Under the pieces are notes generated by a model. That model did not search any database, was not told the origin of the DNA, and saw only the letters and a list, made by a program, of their open reading frames with translations. Below are positions 15,849-24,363 of a stretch of DNA of 32,987 nt, one piece after another. The stretch lies in assembly GCA_003554865.1 (NCBI GenBank), contig PWHJ01000191.1, positions 1-32,987 of the forward strand, given 5' to 3'. A program made the position numbers and the translations under genes. Positions within the stretch are counted from its first letter, which is position 1, and the number at the start of each line of letters is the position of its first letter. Source of the DNA: Bacteroidota bacterium. Lineage in GTDB: Bacteria > Bacteroidota > Bacteroidia > Bacteroidales > PUMT01.

Positions 15849-16670
15849 ATGCAGGAACAAAACGATTTAAAAATAATTGAAAAAGCCTGGGAAAATAGAG
15901 ATTTTTTAAAAGAGGAGGATACGAAAGAAGCAATTCACCGAACAATAGAAAACCTTGACAAGGGTAAAGCAAGGGTTGCCCAGCCTGTTGACGGTGACTG
16001 GAAAGTGAATGAATGGATTAAAAAAGCTGTAATACTGTATTTCGCCATAACCAATATGGAGCCGGCAAAAGCCGGTCCGCTTGAATTTCACGATAAAATC
16101 CCCCTAAAGAGCGGTTATGACAACCTGGGGGTAAGGGTAGTACCCCATGCTGTAGCCCGCTACGGTGCCTTTTTGGCCAAAGGTGTAATTATGATGCCTT
16201 CATATGTAAACATAGGGGCATATATTGATCAGTACACAATGGTAGACACATGGGTTACCGTTGGTTCCTGCGCTCAGATAGGAAAAAACGTTCACCTGAG
16301 CGGAGGTACAGGCATCGGCGGAGTTCTCGAACCGGTCCAGTCAGCACCCGTTATTATTGAAGACAATTGTTTCATAGGCTCCCGCTGCATTATAGTTGAA
16401 GGTGTAAGGATTGAAAAAGAAGCTGTACTGGGAGCCAATGTAGTTCTCACCTCTTCAACGAGGATAATAGATGTAACAGCCAAAAATCCTGTTGAATTAA
16501 AAGGGGCCATCCCCGCACGTTCAGTGGTTATTCCCGGCAGTTTTACAAAAGAATTTCCCGCCGGCAATTATCAGGTCCCTTGTGCTCTTATAATTGGAAA
16601 AAGGAAAGAATCAACCGATCTTAAAACATCCCTGAATGAAGTTTTAAGGGAGTATGATGTAGCCGTTTAA
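15849..16670 (+). CDS. dapD: 2,3,4,5-tetrahydropyridine-2,6-dicarboxylate N-succinyltransferase
   Basis: This enzyme transfers succinate from succinyl-CoA to tetrahydrodipicolinate in the succinylase branch of lysine and meso-diaminopimelate synthesis, which supplies peptidoglycan. From the ATG at 15849 it has 273 residues, the usual family length. The N-terminal helical domain is followed by a left-handed beta-helix of hexapeptide repeats. The conserved run MPSYVNIGAYID, MVDTWVTVGSCAQIGKNVHLSGG and GIGGVLEP closely matches E. coli DapD, with the catalytic Asp/Glu region in the DTW segment. The C-terminal strand (YQVPCALIIGKR) completes the site. tsaC follows after 69 bp, so they may be co-transcribed. 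No other dap gene is in the window. Confidence 0.96.
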   Translation: MQEQNDLKIIEKAWENRDFLKEEDTKEAIHRTIENLDKGKARVAQPVDGDWKVNEWIKKAVILYFAITNMEPAKAGPLEFHDKIPLKSGYDNLGVRVVPHAVARYGAFLAKGVIMMPSYVNIGAYIDQYTMVDTWVTVGSCAQIGKNVHLSGGTGIGGVLEPVQSAPVIIEDNCFIGSRCIIVEGVRIEKEAVLGANVVLTSSTRIIDVTAKNPVELKGAIPARSVVIPGSFTKEFPAGNYQVPCALIIGKRKESTDLKTSLNEVLREYDVAV

Positions 16671-16739
16671 CTGTTAAAGGCAGCTGGTATATCAGCAGTA
16701 ATAACGGCATAAAATGAAAAACACCTAATAAATTAAATC

Positions 16740-17306
16740 ATGTTTGATCCTGAAGATCTGAACAAAGCATATAAAACCCTTGAAAAAGGGGGGGTAATAA
16801 TATATCCCACCGACACTATCTGGGGTATTGGTTGCGACGCAACAAATGAGACAGCCGTTGAGCGGATTTTTTCAATTAAAGACCGCAAGGATAAAAAACA
16901 AATGCTGCTGCTTGTAAGCAAAACAGAAATGATTCATTCATACGTAGAAGAAGTGCCACAGATAGCCTACACTTTTATAGAATCGGCCGAGGCTCCTCTG
17001 AGCATAATATTTCAGGGGGCAAAAAACCTGCCTCCCGGTCTGACCGGAGGCGACAATACCATTGGGATAAGAATTGCAATGGATGATTTTTGCAAAAAGC
17101 TAATAGAGAAGCTTGGGAAGCCCATTGTATCCACCTCAGCCAATGCAGCCGGGGAGCCTTATCCGGCAAAATTTAATCAAATCAGTGATCATATAAAGGA
17201 ATCTGTAGATTACATTGTTCGCTGGCGTCAGGATGAGAATCGCAAGTCAACGCCCTCTGAAATAATCAAGTTCGGGGACAAAGGTGAGGTAATAAAAATC
17301 CGCTGA
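16740..17306 (+). CDS. tsaC: L-threonylcarbamoyladenylate synthase (Sua5/YciO/YrdC family)
   Basis: The 188-residue YrdC-domain protein makes threonylcarbamoyl-AMP from threonine, bicarbonate and ATP. This is the first step of the t6A modification at position 37 of ANN-decoding tRNAs. Family motifs are GGVIIYPTDTIWGIGCDA near the N-terminus, the IKDRKDKKQMLLLVS Lys/Arg motif that binds nucleotide, PLSIIF, IGIRI and the STSANAAGEP block. It has only the YrdC domain and lacks the extra C-terminal domain of Sua5, as in TsaC. It ends 10 bp from the convergent rimM gene. Confidence 0.93.
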   Translation: MFDPEDLNKAYKTLEKGGVIIYPTDTIWGIGCDATNETAVERIFSIKDRKDKKQMLLLVSKTEMIHSYVEEVPQIAYTFIESAEAPLSIIFQGAKNLPPGLTGGDNTIGIRIAMDDFCKKLIEKLGKPIVSTSANAAGEPYPAKFNQISDHIKESVDYIVRWRQDENRKSTPSEIIKFGDKGEVIKIR

Positions 17307-17316
17307 CATTTTCCAG

Positions 17317-17844
17317 TCAAACGTCGAAAAGTCCATCCGGGGTGTCAATAACAACAACTTTTTCATCCTCATCAACAGAAACAATAAAGTCATCATGCAA
17401 GGGTACCATAATCTCCTTTCCCCAGTAATTCAATACCATTACAGTATGCCCGTGCATATCTATTACATCTTTAACCTCTCCTGCAGGGCCGAAACTTTTA
17501 TCTTTCACATAAAAGCCTTCCAGATCCAAATTTTTTAAACTATCACTCTCTTTGCACTGCTTCAGACAGGAGGGTTCTTCTATATATACTTCACACTTGA
17601 CAAGCCTTGATGCTTTATCGATACTGTTTATATCGTCAAATTTCACGAAAGCAGTTTCCTCGCTTTTAATATCAAACGATTCAATGAAAAAAGGAACCGG
17701 CAGTCCGTCAATCATAACAAACAGCGGTTCCCCGGTCATTAACTCCCTTCCGGGTATAAATGAAAGGCTCATTGAAAGCTCCCCGCCATACCCGTGCGTT
17801 TTCAAAATAAAGCCCAGGAATTTCAATTCCTTATTGTAAGGCAT
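17317..17844 (-). CDS. rimM: Ribosome maturation factor RimM
   Basis: The 175-residue protein assists 30S head assembly by binding S19 and helping the 16S 3' domain mature. Residues about 1-85 form the RimM N-terminal beta-barrel (LGFILKTHGYGGELSMSLSF is the conserved Gly-rich start). Residues about 95-170 are a PRC-barrel, containing YVKDKSFGPAGEVKDVIDMHGHTVMVLNYWGKEIMVPLHDDFI and ending in DTPDGLFDV. It lies 65 bp downstream of rpsP on the same strand, the widespread rpsP-rimM pairing. Confidence 0.95.
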   Translation of the reverse strand: MPYNKELKFLGFILKTHGYGGELSMSLSFIPGRELMTGEPLFVMIDGLPVPFFIESFDIKSEETAFVKFDDINSIDKASRLVKCEVYIEEPSCLKQCKESDSLKNLDLEGFYVKDKSFGPAGEVKDVIDMHGHTVMVLNYWGKEIMVPLHDDFIVSVDEDEKVVVIDTPDGLFDV

Positions 17845-17909
17845 TTGAAAAAGTTTAGTGAAAAAAATTGCAGGCGGATAAAATTGAAGGGAACTTCCCC
17901 GGCGGCTGG

Positions 17910-18680
17910 TTACTCTTTCTCCTGCTCGTTGTTGCCGGAATCCTCTCCACTCTTTTCCTCATCTTTTGCTGAAGATTTCTTCTTCTCATCTTCCTTTCCC
18001 TCTTCACCGGAAGCCTCTGCAGATGGTTCGGCAGCTTTTTTCTCTTCCTTTGCAGTCTCTTTGGATTCATCAGCCTCTTCCTTCTTCTCTTTGGAAGCAT
18101 CTTTCTTCTCTTCCGCGGAAGCTTCCTGGGAGGACGGCTCAGTCTCTTTCTTCCCCTCTTCAGCCTTTCCGGCGGAATCCTTGCCACCGGAAGGTTCCTC
18201 GGCTGACTCCTCGGCAGCCTGGTCAGCCTGCTTTTTGGCTATTTCTTTCTCCCTGGTTTCACGAACCTTCGATTCAGCTTCATGTCTTTTTGCAGCCTCC
18301 TCATCCTTTTTGCTCAACACACTCTTCCGCTTCGCCTCAATTTTGGCTTCCTTTTCCTTTAGCCATTCATTAAAACGTGCTTCAGCCTCTTCCTCGGTTA
18401 AAGCACCTTTTTTAACACCGGTCAGAAGGTGTTTTTTCATTAATACCCCTTTGTAAGAGAGGATAGCTCTACATGTATCTGTAGGTTGAGCGCCCTTTAG
18501 CAGCCAATCTAATGCTCTATCAAAATCAAGTTTAATAGTAGCAGGATTTGTGTTGGGATCGTAGAAACCGATCCTTTCAATATTTCTGCCATCCCGTGGC
18601 GCCCTGCTATCAGCTATTACAATGTTGTAATACGGCCTTTTTTTCCTGCCGCGTCTTGCTAATCTGATCTTTACAGGCAT
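17910..18680 (-). CDS. rpsP: 30S ribosomal protein S16 with a long charged C-terminal tail
   Basis: Residues 1 to about 80 are a typical S16: [21 protein letters not shown], then [18 protein letters not shown] and the [17 protein letters not shown] helix. S16 binds 16S rRNA in the 5' domain and is needed for 30S assembly. A helical segment continues to about 115, as in other Bacteroidota S16 proteins. About 140 further residues are made almost only of Lys, Glu, Ala, Ser and Asp without a fold signature, so the protein is 256 residues against roughly 80-185 in most bacteria. The tail is predicted to be disordered. The promoter box is at 18733-18726, and rimM follows. Confidence 0.95.
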   Translation of the reverse strand: MPVKIRLARRGRKKRPYYNIVIADSRAPRDGRNIERIGFYDPNTNPATIKLDFDRALDWLLKGAQPTDTCRAILSYKGVLMKKHLLTGVKKGALTEEEAEARFNEWLKEKEAKIEAKRKSVLSKKDEEAAKRHEAESKVRETREKEIAKKQADQAAEESAEEPSGGKDSAGKAEEGKKETEPSSQEASAEEKKDASKEKKEEADESKETAKEEKKAAEPSAEASGEEGKEDEKKKSSAKDEEKSGEDSGNNEQEKE

Positions 18681-18725
18681 GCTCTCTTTAAAATTAAAAT
18701 TTAACCTACTTTTTTATAATGGGTG

Positions 18726-18733
18726 CAAAGATA
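18726..18733 (-). promoter_or_regulatory. -7 box for rpsP-rimM (TATCTTTG)
   Basis: On the minus strand this reads TATCTTTG, an exact TAnnTTTG match 45 bp before the rpsP ATG (18680), leaving a leader of about 40 bases. The region up to dnaE (18734-18978) is AT-rich and I see no gene in it. No exact box was found for dnaE. Confidence 0.6.
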
Positions 18734-18978
18734 TAATAAATATTATTATTTATAAATGGATACCAGCTATTTAATAAAAATAAGAATATTTTTTTTTGCT
18801 GCAGCACCCGGCCTTAATATAAACTGCTGGCATTCAAAGGCTGATGACTACAGCTACTACAGCTATCATAGAAAATTTTTTGTAAGTATTAAAACTGACT
18901 TCTTCAAATTTTTGTAATTTTATGTTTTTCCCAACCGGCAATCATTTTTCATAACCTTTTTAAATTCACCTTGTTCCA

Positions 18979-21900
18979 ATGAAGTTTTTTACGCATCTTC
19001 ACGTTCACACCCAGTATTCTATACTTGACGGCGCCTGCAAGATTCCGGTTCTGTTTGACAAGGCAGTTGAAAACGGGATGAAATCCCTTGCCATAACCGA
19101 TCATGGCAACATGTTCGGAGTCAAGCAGTTTCACAATGAATCAAAAAAAAGGGGCGTCAAGCCCATAATAGGTTGCGAAGTTTATGTTGCCGAAAAAAGC
19201 CGTTTTGAAAAATCCGGACGTGAGGACCGCAACTGTTATCACCTTATACTCCTTGCAAAAAATAAAACAGGTTATCAAAACCTCTTGAAGCTTGTCTCTT
19301 TAGGGTACATAGAAGGTTTTTATTATAAACCGCGCATTGACGAAGAATTGCTTGCAAAATACTGTGAAGGACTTATTGCCTGCTCTGCCTGCCTGGGAGG
19401 TGAGATACCCAAGGCAGCGGTAAATGACGGGCCGGAAAAAGCCGGAGAGCTTGCTTTGAGGTACAGTAAAATATTTGGCCAGGATTTTTACCTTGAACTG
19501 CAAAGGCACCCTTCCGGCGACCCGGCAATTGACAATGAAGTATATAACGTTCAAAAAGAGGTGAACAGCACCCTGCTTGATCTGTCCAAAAAACACGATA
19601 TAAAGGTTGTTGCATCCAATGATGTCCATTTTATCAATAAAGAAGATGCCGGCGCACACGACCGGCTTATTTGCCTGAACACCGGAAGGGAAATAGATGA
19701 CCCTCAAAGGCTCAGATATACATGCCAGGAATACTTCAAATCACCTGAGGAGATGTGGGAACTGTTTGCCGACATACCTGAAGCCCTGGAAAACACAATG
19801 GAGATAGCCGAAAAAGTCGAATTTTACGAGCTTGACAGTCCGCCAATCATGCCCGATTTCCCTATCCCCGAGGATTTTAATGATGAAGACAAATATCTTT
19901 ATCACTTAACCTACGAAGGGGCAAAGAGCCGCTACAAAATCATAACCGATGAGCTGAAAGAGCGAATAGATTTTGAATTGAGTGTTATAAGGAAAATGGG
20001 ATTTTCGGGTTATTTTTTGATCGTACAGGATTTTCTCCATGCGGCAAGGGAAATGGGTGTCTCAGTCGGACCCGGAAGAGGTTCGGCAGCAGGATCGGTT
20101 GTAGCATATTGCAACAGGATAACAGATGTTGACCCCATGGAATACAATCTGCTCTTTGAGCGCTTTCTCAATCCCGACAGAATATCTATGCCGGATATTG
20201 ACATAGACTTTGACGAAGAGGGGCGCGATAAAATTCTCAGGTGGGTTGTTGACAAATACGGAAAGAACAGGGTTGCAAACATTATTACTTTCGGCACAAT
20301 GGCGGCCAAAATGGCAATCAGGGATGTTGCACGAATACAAAAAGTACCCCTCTCCGAAGCAGACAAGCTTGCAAAACTTGTTCCCGAAAGGCCCGGAACA
20401 TCACTTAATAAGGCTTTCCACGAAGTAACCGAACTGGATCAGGCGCGAAAGAAAGGAAGCGAAGATATAGTAAAAACACTAAGGTATGCAGAAATTCTTG
20501 AAGGATCGGTGAGACACACCGGTGTCCACGCCTGCGGGATTATTATCTCCAAGGATGAACTTACCGAACATGTACCTGTCTGCACAAGTAAAGATTCCGA
20601 GCTGCTTATAACCCAGTATGACGGGAACCATGTGGAAAGCGTGGGCATGCTTAAAATGGACTTCCTTGGCCTGAAAACACTATCCATTATTAAAGATGCC
20701 GTTGAGACTATTGCTAAATCAAAAAATGAGAGAGTAGACTTTCAGGAAATCCCCCTGGATGATAATAAAACATATGAGCTTTTCAGCCGGGGAGATACCA
20801 CAGCGATCTTCCAGTTCGAATCCTCCGGCATGAAAAGATACCTGCGTGAGCTCAAACCCAACCGGTTTGAAGACCTTATAGCCATGAATGCCCTCTACCG
20901 GCCGGGCCCCATGGAATATATACCATCATATATTATGCGCAAGCAGGGCAAGGAAAAAATTGATTATGACCTGCCGGTGATGGAAAAATACCTGCATGAA
21001 ACTTACGGGATTACAGTATACCAGGAGCAGGTAATGCTGCTCTCTCAAGCATTGGCTGGGTTTACAAGCGGTCAGGCAGACTCCCTTCGAAAAGCCATGG
21101 GGAAAAAGAAAAAAGCCGAAATGGACAAGCTGAAGACATTGTTCATTGAAGGATGCAGGAATAAAGGATATGAGGAAAAACTTGCCCTCAAGATATGGGG
21201 AGACTGGGAAGCTTTTGCACAGTATGCATTCAATAAATCACATTCAACGTGCTACGCCCTTATAGCATTCCGTACAGCCTACCTTAAAGCGCACTATCCC
21301 GGTGAATTCATGGCTGCCGTACTCAGCAGGAACATCTCCGACATAAAGAAGATAACAATCTTCATGGATGAATGCAAACGCCTTGGTATTTCTGTTCTTG
21401 GACCGGATGTAAACGAGAGTGAACTAAAATTCACGGTAAACAAGGAGGGGAATATACGCTTCGGTCTGGGCGCGATAAAAGGAGTTGGAGAAAGTGCAGT
21501 TCTGAAAATAGCAAGTGAGCGCCAGTCGAACGGGCCTTTTAAAAATATTTTTGATTTTGTTGAACGTGTTAACCTGCACTCAGTAAATAAAAGGTGTATG
21601 GAGGCTCTGGCCGCTTCGGGAGCATTTGACAGTTTCGGGGATGTCTCGAGACATCAGTTCTTTGCTCCCGACAGCAAAGGAAACACATTTATCGAGAAGC
21701 TGGTCAGGTACGGAAGTAAAGTCCAGGAAGACAGGCAAAACAGTCAGGCTCTTTTATTTGATCAATCCAATGGTTTTGAATTCCCAAAACCGGAAATACC
21801 AAATGGGGGTGAATGGTCTAAAATTGAAAAGCTAAACAAAGAGCGTGAACTGATAGGGATCTTCCTTTCAGCACATCCTCTGGATGATTTCAGGCTTGAG

Positions 21901-22464
21901 ATTGAGAATTTCACAACAAATTCTCTCTCTGAATTGGCTGATCCTGAAAAAATGAAAAACAAAGAGATAACTGTAGCCGGTATTGTAACCTCGGCAAAAG
22001 AAGCCACGACAAAAAAAGGGACCCCATTCGGAAGACTTACCATAGAAGACTACACCGACTCACACGAGCTTACCCTTTTCAGCAAAGATTATATCAACTT
22101 TAAAAATTTCTTTGTTAAAGACTGTCCCCTTTTGATAAAAGGGAAAGTGCAGCCAAAGTTCAACAGGGAAAACGAACTTGAACTGAAGGTCAAAAACATA
22201 AACCTTCTATCCAATATTAAAGATGATTTTATTAAAAGCATAACGCTGGAAATCCCTCTTTCCGAAATAAATGATGAGATGATAGGGGAACTTAAAACAA
22301 TTGCAGAAAGGAACAAGGGTAAAAGTATTCTCAAGTTCAAAATAAAAGACGAATTGAATAACATTTCGGTCAATATGTTTTCAAGAGCCTGGCACGTAAA
22401 ATTAACAGACGAATTCAGGGCTTTTATAGAGAAAAATCCAAACATCGAAACCCTTATTAACTAA
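18979..22464 (+). CDS. dnaE: DNA polymerase III subunit alpha
   Basis: The 1161-residue chromosomal replicase is close in length to E. coli DnaE. The N-terminal PHP domain has HLHVHTQYSILDGA, ITDHGNMFG, GCEVYV, YHLILLAKN, CSACLGGE and SNDVHF. The candidate metal ligands (His, His, Asp, His, Glu, His, Cys, Asp, His) all appear present, unlike in E. coli. The polymerase core has GPGRGSAAGSVVAYC and the catalytic aspartates in MPDIDIDFDEEGRDK, with a third in KMDFLGLKTL. YRPGPMEYIPSYI and YQEQVM follow, then the HhH region (IRFGLGAIKGVGESAV) and an OB domain (about 1000-1080, TVAGIVTSAKEATTKKGTPFG). The final 80 residues are the tau-binding-type tail. trxA follows under its own promoter box. Confidence 0.97.
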   Translation: MKFFTHLHVHTQYSILDGACKIPVLFDKAVENGMKSLAITDHGNMFGVKQFHNESKKRGVKPIIGCEVYVAEKSRFEKSGREDRNCYHLILLAKNKTGYQNLLKLVSLGYIEGFYYKPRIDEELLAKYCEGLIACSACLGGEIPKAAVNDGPEKAGELALRYSKIFGQDFYLELQRHPSGDPAIDNEVYNVQKEVNSTLLDLSKKHDIKVVASNDVHFINKEDAGAHDRLICLNTGREIDDPQRLRYTCQEYFKSPEEMWELFADIPEALENTMEIAEKVEFYELDSPPIMPDFPIPEDFNDEDKYLYHLTYEGAKSRYKIITDELKERIDFELSVIRKMGFSGYFLIVQDFLHAAREMGVSVGPGRGSAAGSVVAYCNRITDVDPMEYNLLFERFLNPDRISMPDIDIDFDEEGRDKILRWVVDKYGKNRVANIITFGTMAAKMAIRDVARIQKVPLSEADKLAKLVPERPGTSLNKAFHEVTELDQARKKGSEDIVKTLRYAEILEGSVRHTGVHACGIIISKDELTEHVPVCTSKDSELLITQYDGNHVESVGMLKMDFLGLKTLSIIKDAVETIAKSKNERVDFQEIPLDDNKTYELFSRGDTTAIFQFESSGMKRYLRELKPNRFEDLIAMNALYRPGPMEYIPSYIMRKQGKEKIDYDLPVMEKYLHETYGITVYQEQVMLLSQALAGFTSGQADSLRKAMGKKKKAEMDKLKTLFIEGCRNKGYEEKLALKIWGDWEAFAQYAFNKSHSTCYALIAFRTAYLKAHYPGEFMAAVLSRNISDIKKITIFMDECKRLGISVLGPDVNESELKFTVNKEGNIRFGLGAIKGVGESAVLKIASERQSNGPFKNIFDFVERVNLHSVNKRCMEALAASGAFDSFGDVSRHQFFAPDSKGNTFIEKLVRYGSKVQEDRQNSQALLFDQSNGFEFPKPEIPNGGEWSKIEKLNKERELIGIFLSAHPLDDFRLEIENFTTNSLSELADPEKMKNKEITVAGIVTSAKEATTKKGTPFGRLTIEDYTDSHELTLFSKDYINFKNFFVKDCPLLIKGKVQPKFNRENELELKVKNINLLSNIKDDFIKSITLEIPLSEINDEMIGELKTIAERNKGKSILKFKIKDELNNISVNMFSRAWHVKLTDEFRAFIEKNPNIETLIN

Positions 22465-22483
22465 AATTGCTTTTTTTTTAATT

Positions 22484-22491
22484 TATCTTTG
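22484..22491 (+). promoter_or_regulatory. -7 box for trxA (TATCTTTG)
   Basis: TATCTTTG is an exact TAnnTTTG match 36 bp before the trxA ATG. An ATTG lies 14 bp upstream of it, closer than the usual spacing. The box suggests trxA can be transcribed separately from dnaE. Confidence 0.55.
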
Positions 22492-22527
22492 CATAAGTTT
22501 TAAAAATTTGAACTAAAAAACTTTGTT

Positions 22528-22845
22528 ATGACCGTAGAAGTAACAGAAAAAAATTTTGAAGAGATTGTTCTTAACTCAGACAAACCTGTTTTGCTTGACT
22601 TTTGGGCTGAATGGTGCGGCCCCTGCCGTGTAATTGCCCCCTATATAAAAGAGCTGGGCGAAGAATTCAAAGACAAGGCCGTAGTCGGCAAGGTAAATGT
22701 AGACGAAAATTCGGGCATTGCCTCAAAGTACGGCATAAGAAATATACCTACAGTTCTTTTTATCAAAAATGGCGAAGTAGCCGACAAACTTGTGGGAGTT
22801 GTCCCCAAAAAGAACCTTGCTGCCAAGCTGAATGAACTTCTGTAG
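22528..22845 (+). CDS. trxA: Thioredoxin
   Basis: The 105-residue single-domain thioredoxin has the active-site motif FWAEWCGPCRVIAP (Cys31 and Cys34 of WCGPC). The buried Asp is kept in LLDFWAEWC, the cis-proline is in RNIPTVLFIKNGE, and VGVVPKKNLAAKL forms the C-terminal helix. There is no signal peptide, so it is a cytoplasmic dithiol reductant for ribonucleotide reductase, peroxidases and similar partners. It stands 63 bp after dnaE. The 112 bp between it and frr hold no clear feature or terminator. Confidence 0.96.
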   Translation: MTVEVTEKNFEEIVLNSDKPVLLDFWAEWCGPCRVIAPYIKELGEEFKDKAVVGKVNVDENSGIASKYGIRNIPTVLFIKNGEVADKLVGVVPKKNLAAKLNELL

Positions 22846-22957
22846 AGTCAATACAGCAGTAGTAAATAGATAGTGCTCGCGGGCGCGGTGTAAAGATATG
22901 CCTTTTTAAAAACGGCAGACAATAAGTTTTGGAGGATGCCTTAAGGTAAGTGAAGAA

Positions 22958-23521
22958 TCAAACAGTCATGATCTCCTCTTCTTTCTTTTCAAGCATTTCA
23001 TCCACCCTTGAAATGTATTTGTCATGGAGTTTCTGAACATCCTCCTCTGCTGATTTTTCCATATCTTCCGAGAGCCCTTTCTTTTGCAGTTTCTTCAACT
23101 CATCATTGGCTTCCCTTCTGGCATTCCTTATGCTGACCTTTGCATTTTCACCTTCTCCCCTGACCTGCTTCACAAGCGTTTTACGCCTTTCTTCGGTCAG
23201 GGCGGGCACCACAATACGGAGAACCTCTCCGTTGTTTATGGGGTTGAAGCCCAGATTTGCATGAAGGATCGCCTTTTCTATGGGCTCAAGCATGCTCTTT
23301 TCCCAAGGCTGGACCATAATGGTTCTTGCATCGGGGGTATTGATGTTGGATACCTGATTCAACGGTGTGTTGGTACCATAGTATTCAACCGTAACTCCGT
23401 CAAGCATATGCGGACTTGCTTTTCCGGCACGCAATCTTGAAAGTTCATTACTGAGGTGGTTAACAGACTTTTCCATCTTTTCCTCAGCCATTTCAATAAT
23501 TAAATTCACGTCATCTTCCAT
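22958..23521 (-). CDS. frr: Ribosome recycling factor
   Basis: The 187-residue protein splits post-termination 70S ribosomes together with EF-G. It has the long three-helix bundle (EKMEKSVNHLSNELSRLRAGKASPHMLDGV at the start, LTEERRKTLVKQVRGEGENAKVSIRNARREAND later). The small domain carries VEYYGTNTPLNQVSNI and DARTIMVQPWEKSMLEPIEKAI. It is the last gene of the pyrH-frr unit, 39 bp after pyrH. Confidence 0.97.
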   Translation of the reverse strand: MEDDVNLIIEMAEEKMEKSVNHLSNELSRLRAGKASPHMLDGVTVEYYGTNTPLNQVSNINTPDARTIMVQPWEKSMLEPIEKAILHANLGFNPINNGEVLRIVVPALTEERRKTLVKQVRGEGENAKVSIRNARREANDELKKLQKKGLSEDMEKSAEEDVQKLHDKYISRVDEMLEKKEEEIMTV

Positions 23522-23560
23522 AGCAAAAAATTTTAATTTCTGACAAGAACTTAAATATAT

Positions 23561-24268
23561 CTATTTTTCAATTAATGTTCCAACTTTTTCACCTGAAATA
23601 ATTGCTTTAAGATTGCCTTCGGTATTCATGTTGAAAACAACTATTTTAATATTGTTTTCCCTGCAAAGAGTAAAAGCGGTCAAATCCATCACACCAAGGT
23701 TCCGCTTGTAGGCGTCATCAAATGACAGCCGCGAAAATTTTTCAGCATCAGGATCAGTCTCAGGGTCAGACGAATAAACTCCGTCAACTCTTGTCCCCTT
23801 AAGCAGTACCTCGGCATTTATCTCGGCGGCTCTTAGTGCGGCGGTTGTATCGGTCGTAAAATAAGGGTTTCCTGTCCCACCTGTAAATATAACGATTTCA
23901 CCTCTTTTCAGGGCCTGATCGGCAGCATAATGGCTGAACCCCTCTCCGACAGGTTCCATCCTGATAGAGGTAAAAAGGCGGACCTTTGCCCCCTGCTTTT
24001 CCAAAACAGACTGAAGTGCAAGTCCGTTAATCACGGTAGCCAGCATACCCATATAATCACCTTTTACCCTGTCTAAACCAAAGTCAATACCTTTTAGCCC
24101 CCTGAAGATATTCCCCCCCCCGATAACGATGCTGATTTCAACACCCATATCGGCTGCCGTTCTTATCTCTTTTGCATATTTTAAAAGAATGGCTGTGTCA
24201 ATCCCATACTGGTTGCCCGAGAGAGATTCGCCGCTTAATTTGAGGAGTATACGCTTATAGGCTGTCAT
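23561..24268 (-). CDS. pyrH: UMP kinase
   Basis: The 235-residue amino-acid-kinase-fold enzyme phosphorylates UMP to UDP in pyrimidine nucleotide synthesis. It shows RILLKLSGESLSG (phosphate-binding Lys and Gly), IVIGGGNIFRG, DRVKGDYMGMLATVINGLALQ (UMP site), FTGGTGNPYFTTDTTAALRA and KGTRVDGVYSSDPETDPDA. Unlike the four genes upstream, it is separated by a terminator after tsf and has its own promoter box. It is therefore probably expressed with frr as a second unit. Confidence 0.97.
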   Translation of the reverse strand: MTAYKRILLKLSGESLSGNQYGIDTAILLKYAKEIRTAADMGVEISIVIGGGNIFRGLKGIDFGLDRVKGDYMGMLATVINGLALQSVLEKQGAKVRLFTSIRMEPVGEGFSHYAADQALKRGEIVIFTGGTGNPYFTTDTTAALRAAEINAEVLLKGTRVDGVYSSDPETDPDAEKFSRLSFDDAYKRNLGVMDLTAFTLCRENNIKIVVFNMNTEGNLKAIISGEKVGTLIEK

Positions 24269-24285
24269 AATCTTTTTGTTATATT

Positions 24286-24313
24286 AAACGAAGTTATCAA
24301 ATATACTTCGTTT
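24286..24313 (-). promoter_or_regulatory. pyrH promoter box within a perfect dyad
   Basis: The minus strand reads TATATTTG (24305-24298), an exact TAnnTTTG box 30 bp before the pyrH ATG. It lies between perfect 9-bp inverted arms AAACGAAGT (24286-24294) and ACTTCGTTT (24305-24313). A protein bound to the dyad would cover the promoter, so it is a candidate operator. No TTTG sits at the ideal -33 spacing. Confidence 0.5.
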
Positions 24314-24329
24314 TAGCGGCAAATATTGC

Positions 24330-24357
24330 AAAAAAAAGGAGAGCCGAAGCTCTCCTT
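24330..24357 (-). terminator. Intrinsic terminator between tsf and pyrH
   Basis: A 9-bp perfect stem pairs AAGGAGAGC with GCTCTCCTT (24336-24344 and 24349-24357) around a CGAA tetraloop. On the minus strand it is followed by a run of T (24330-24337). It begins just after the tsf stop at 24364. Confidence 0.9.
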
Positions 24358-24363
24358 GATTTA

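Noticed and set aside
17794-18456. 220-codon Ser/Phe-rich plus-strand frame
   Set aside because: It is the antisense shadow of the Lys/Glu/Ser-rich S16 tail and of rimM; composition follows from the opposite strand.
22895-22930. Possible terminator GCC-TTTTTAAAAA-GGC after frr/trxA
   Set aside because: The stem is AT-rich without a proper loop or T-tract on either strand.
24286-24313. loxP-like recombination site (ACGAAGTTAT, ATACTTCGT)
   Set aside because: Arms face the wrong way and the spacer differs; it is better explained as a dyad at the pyrH promoter.
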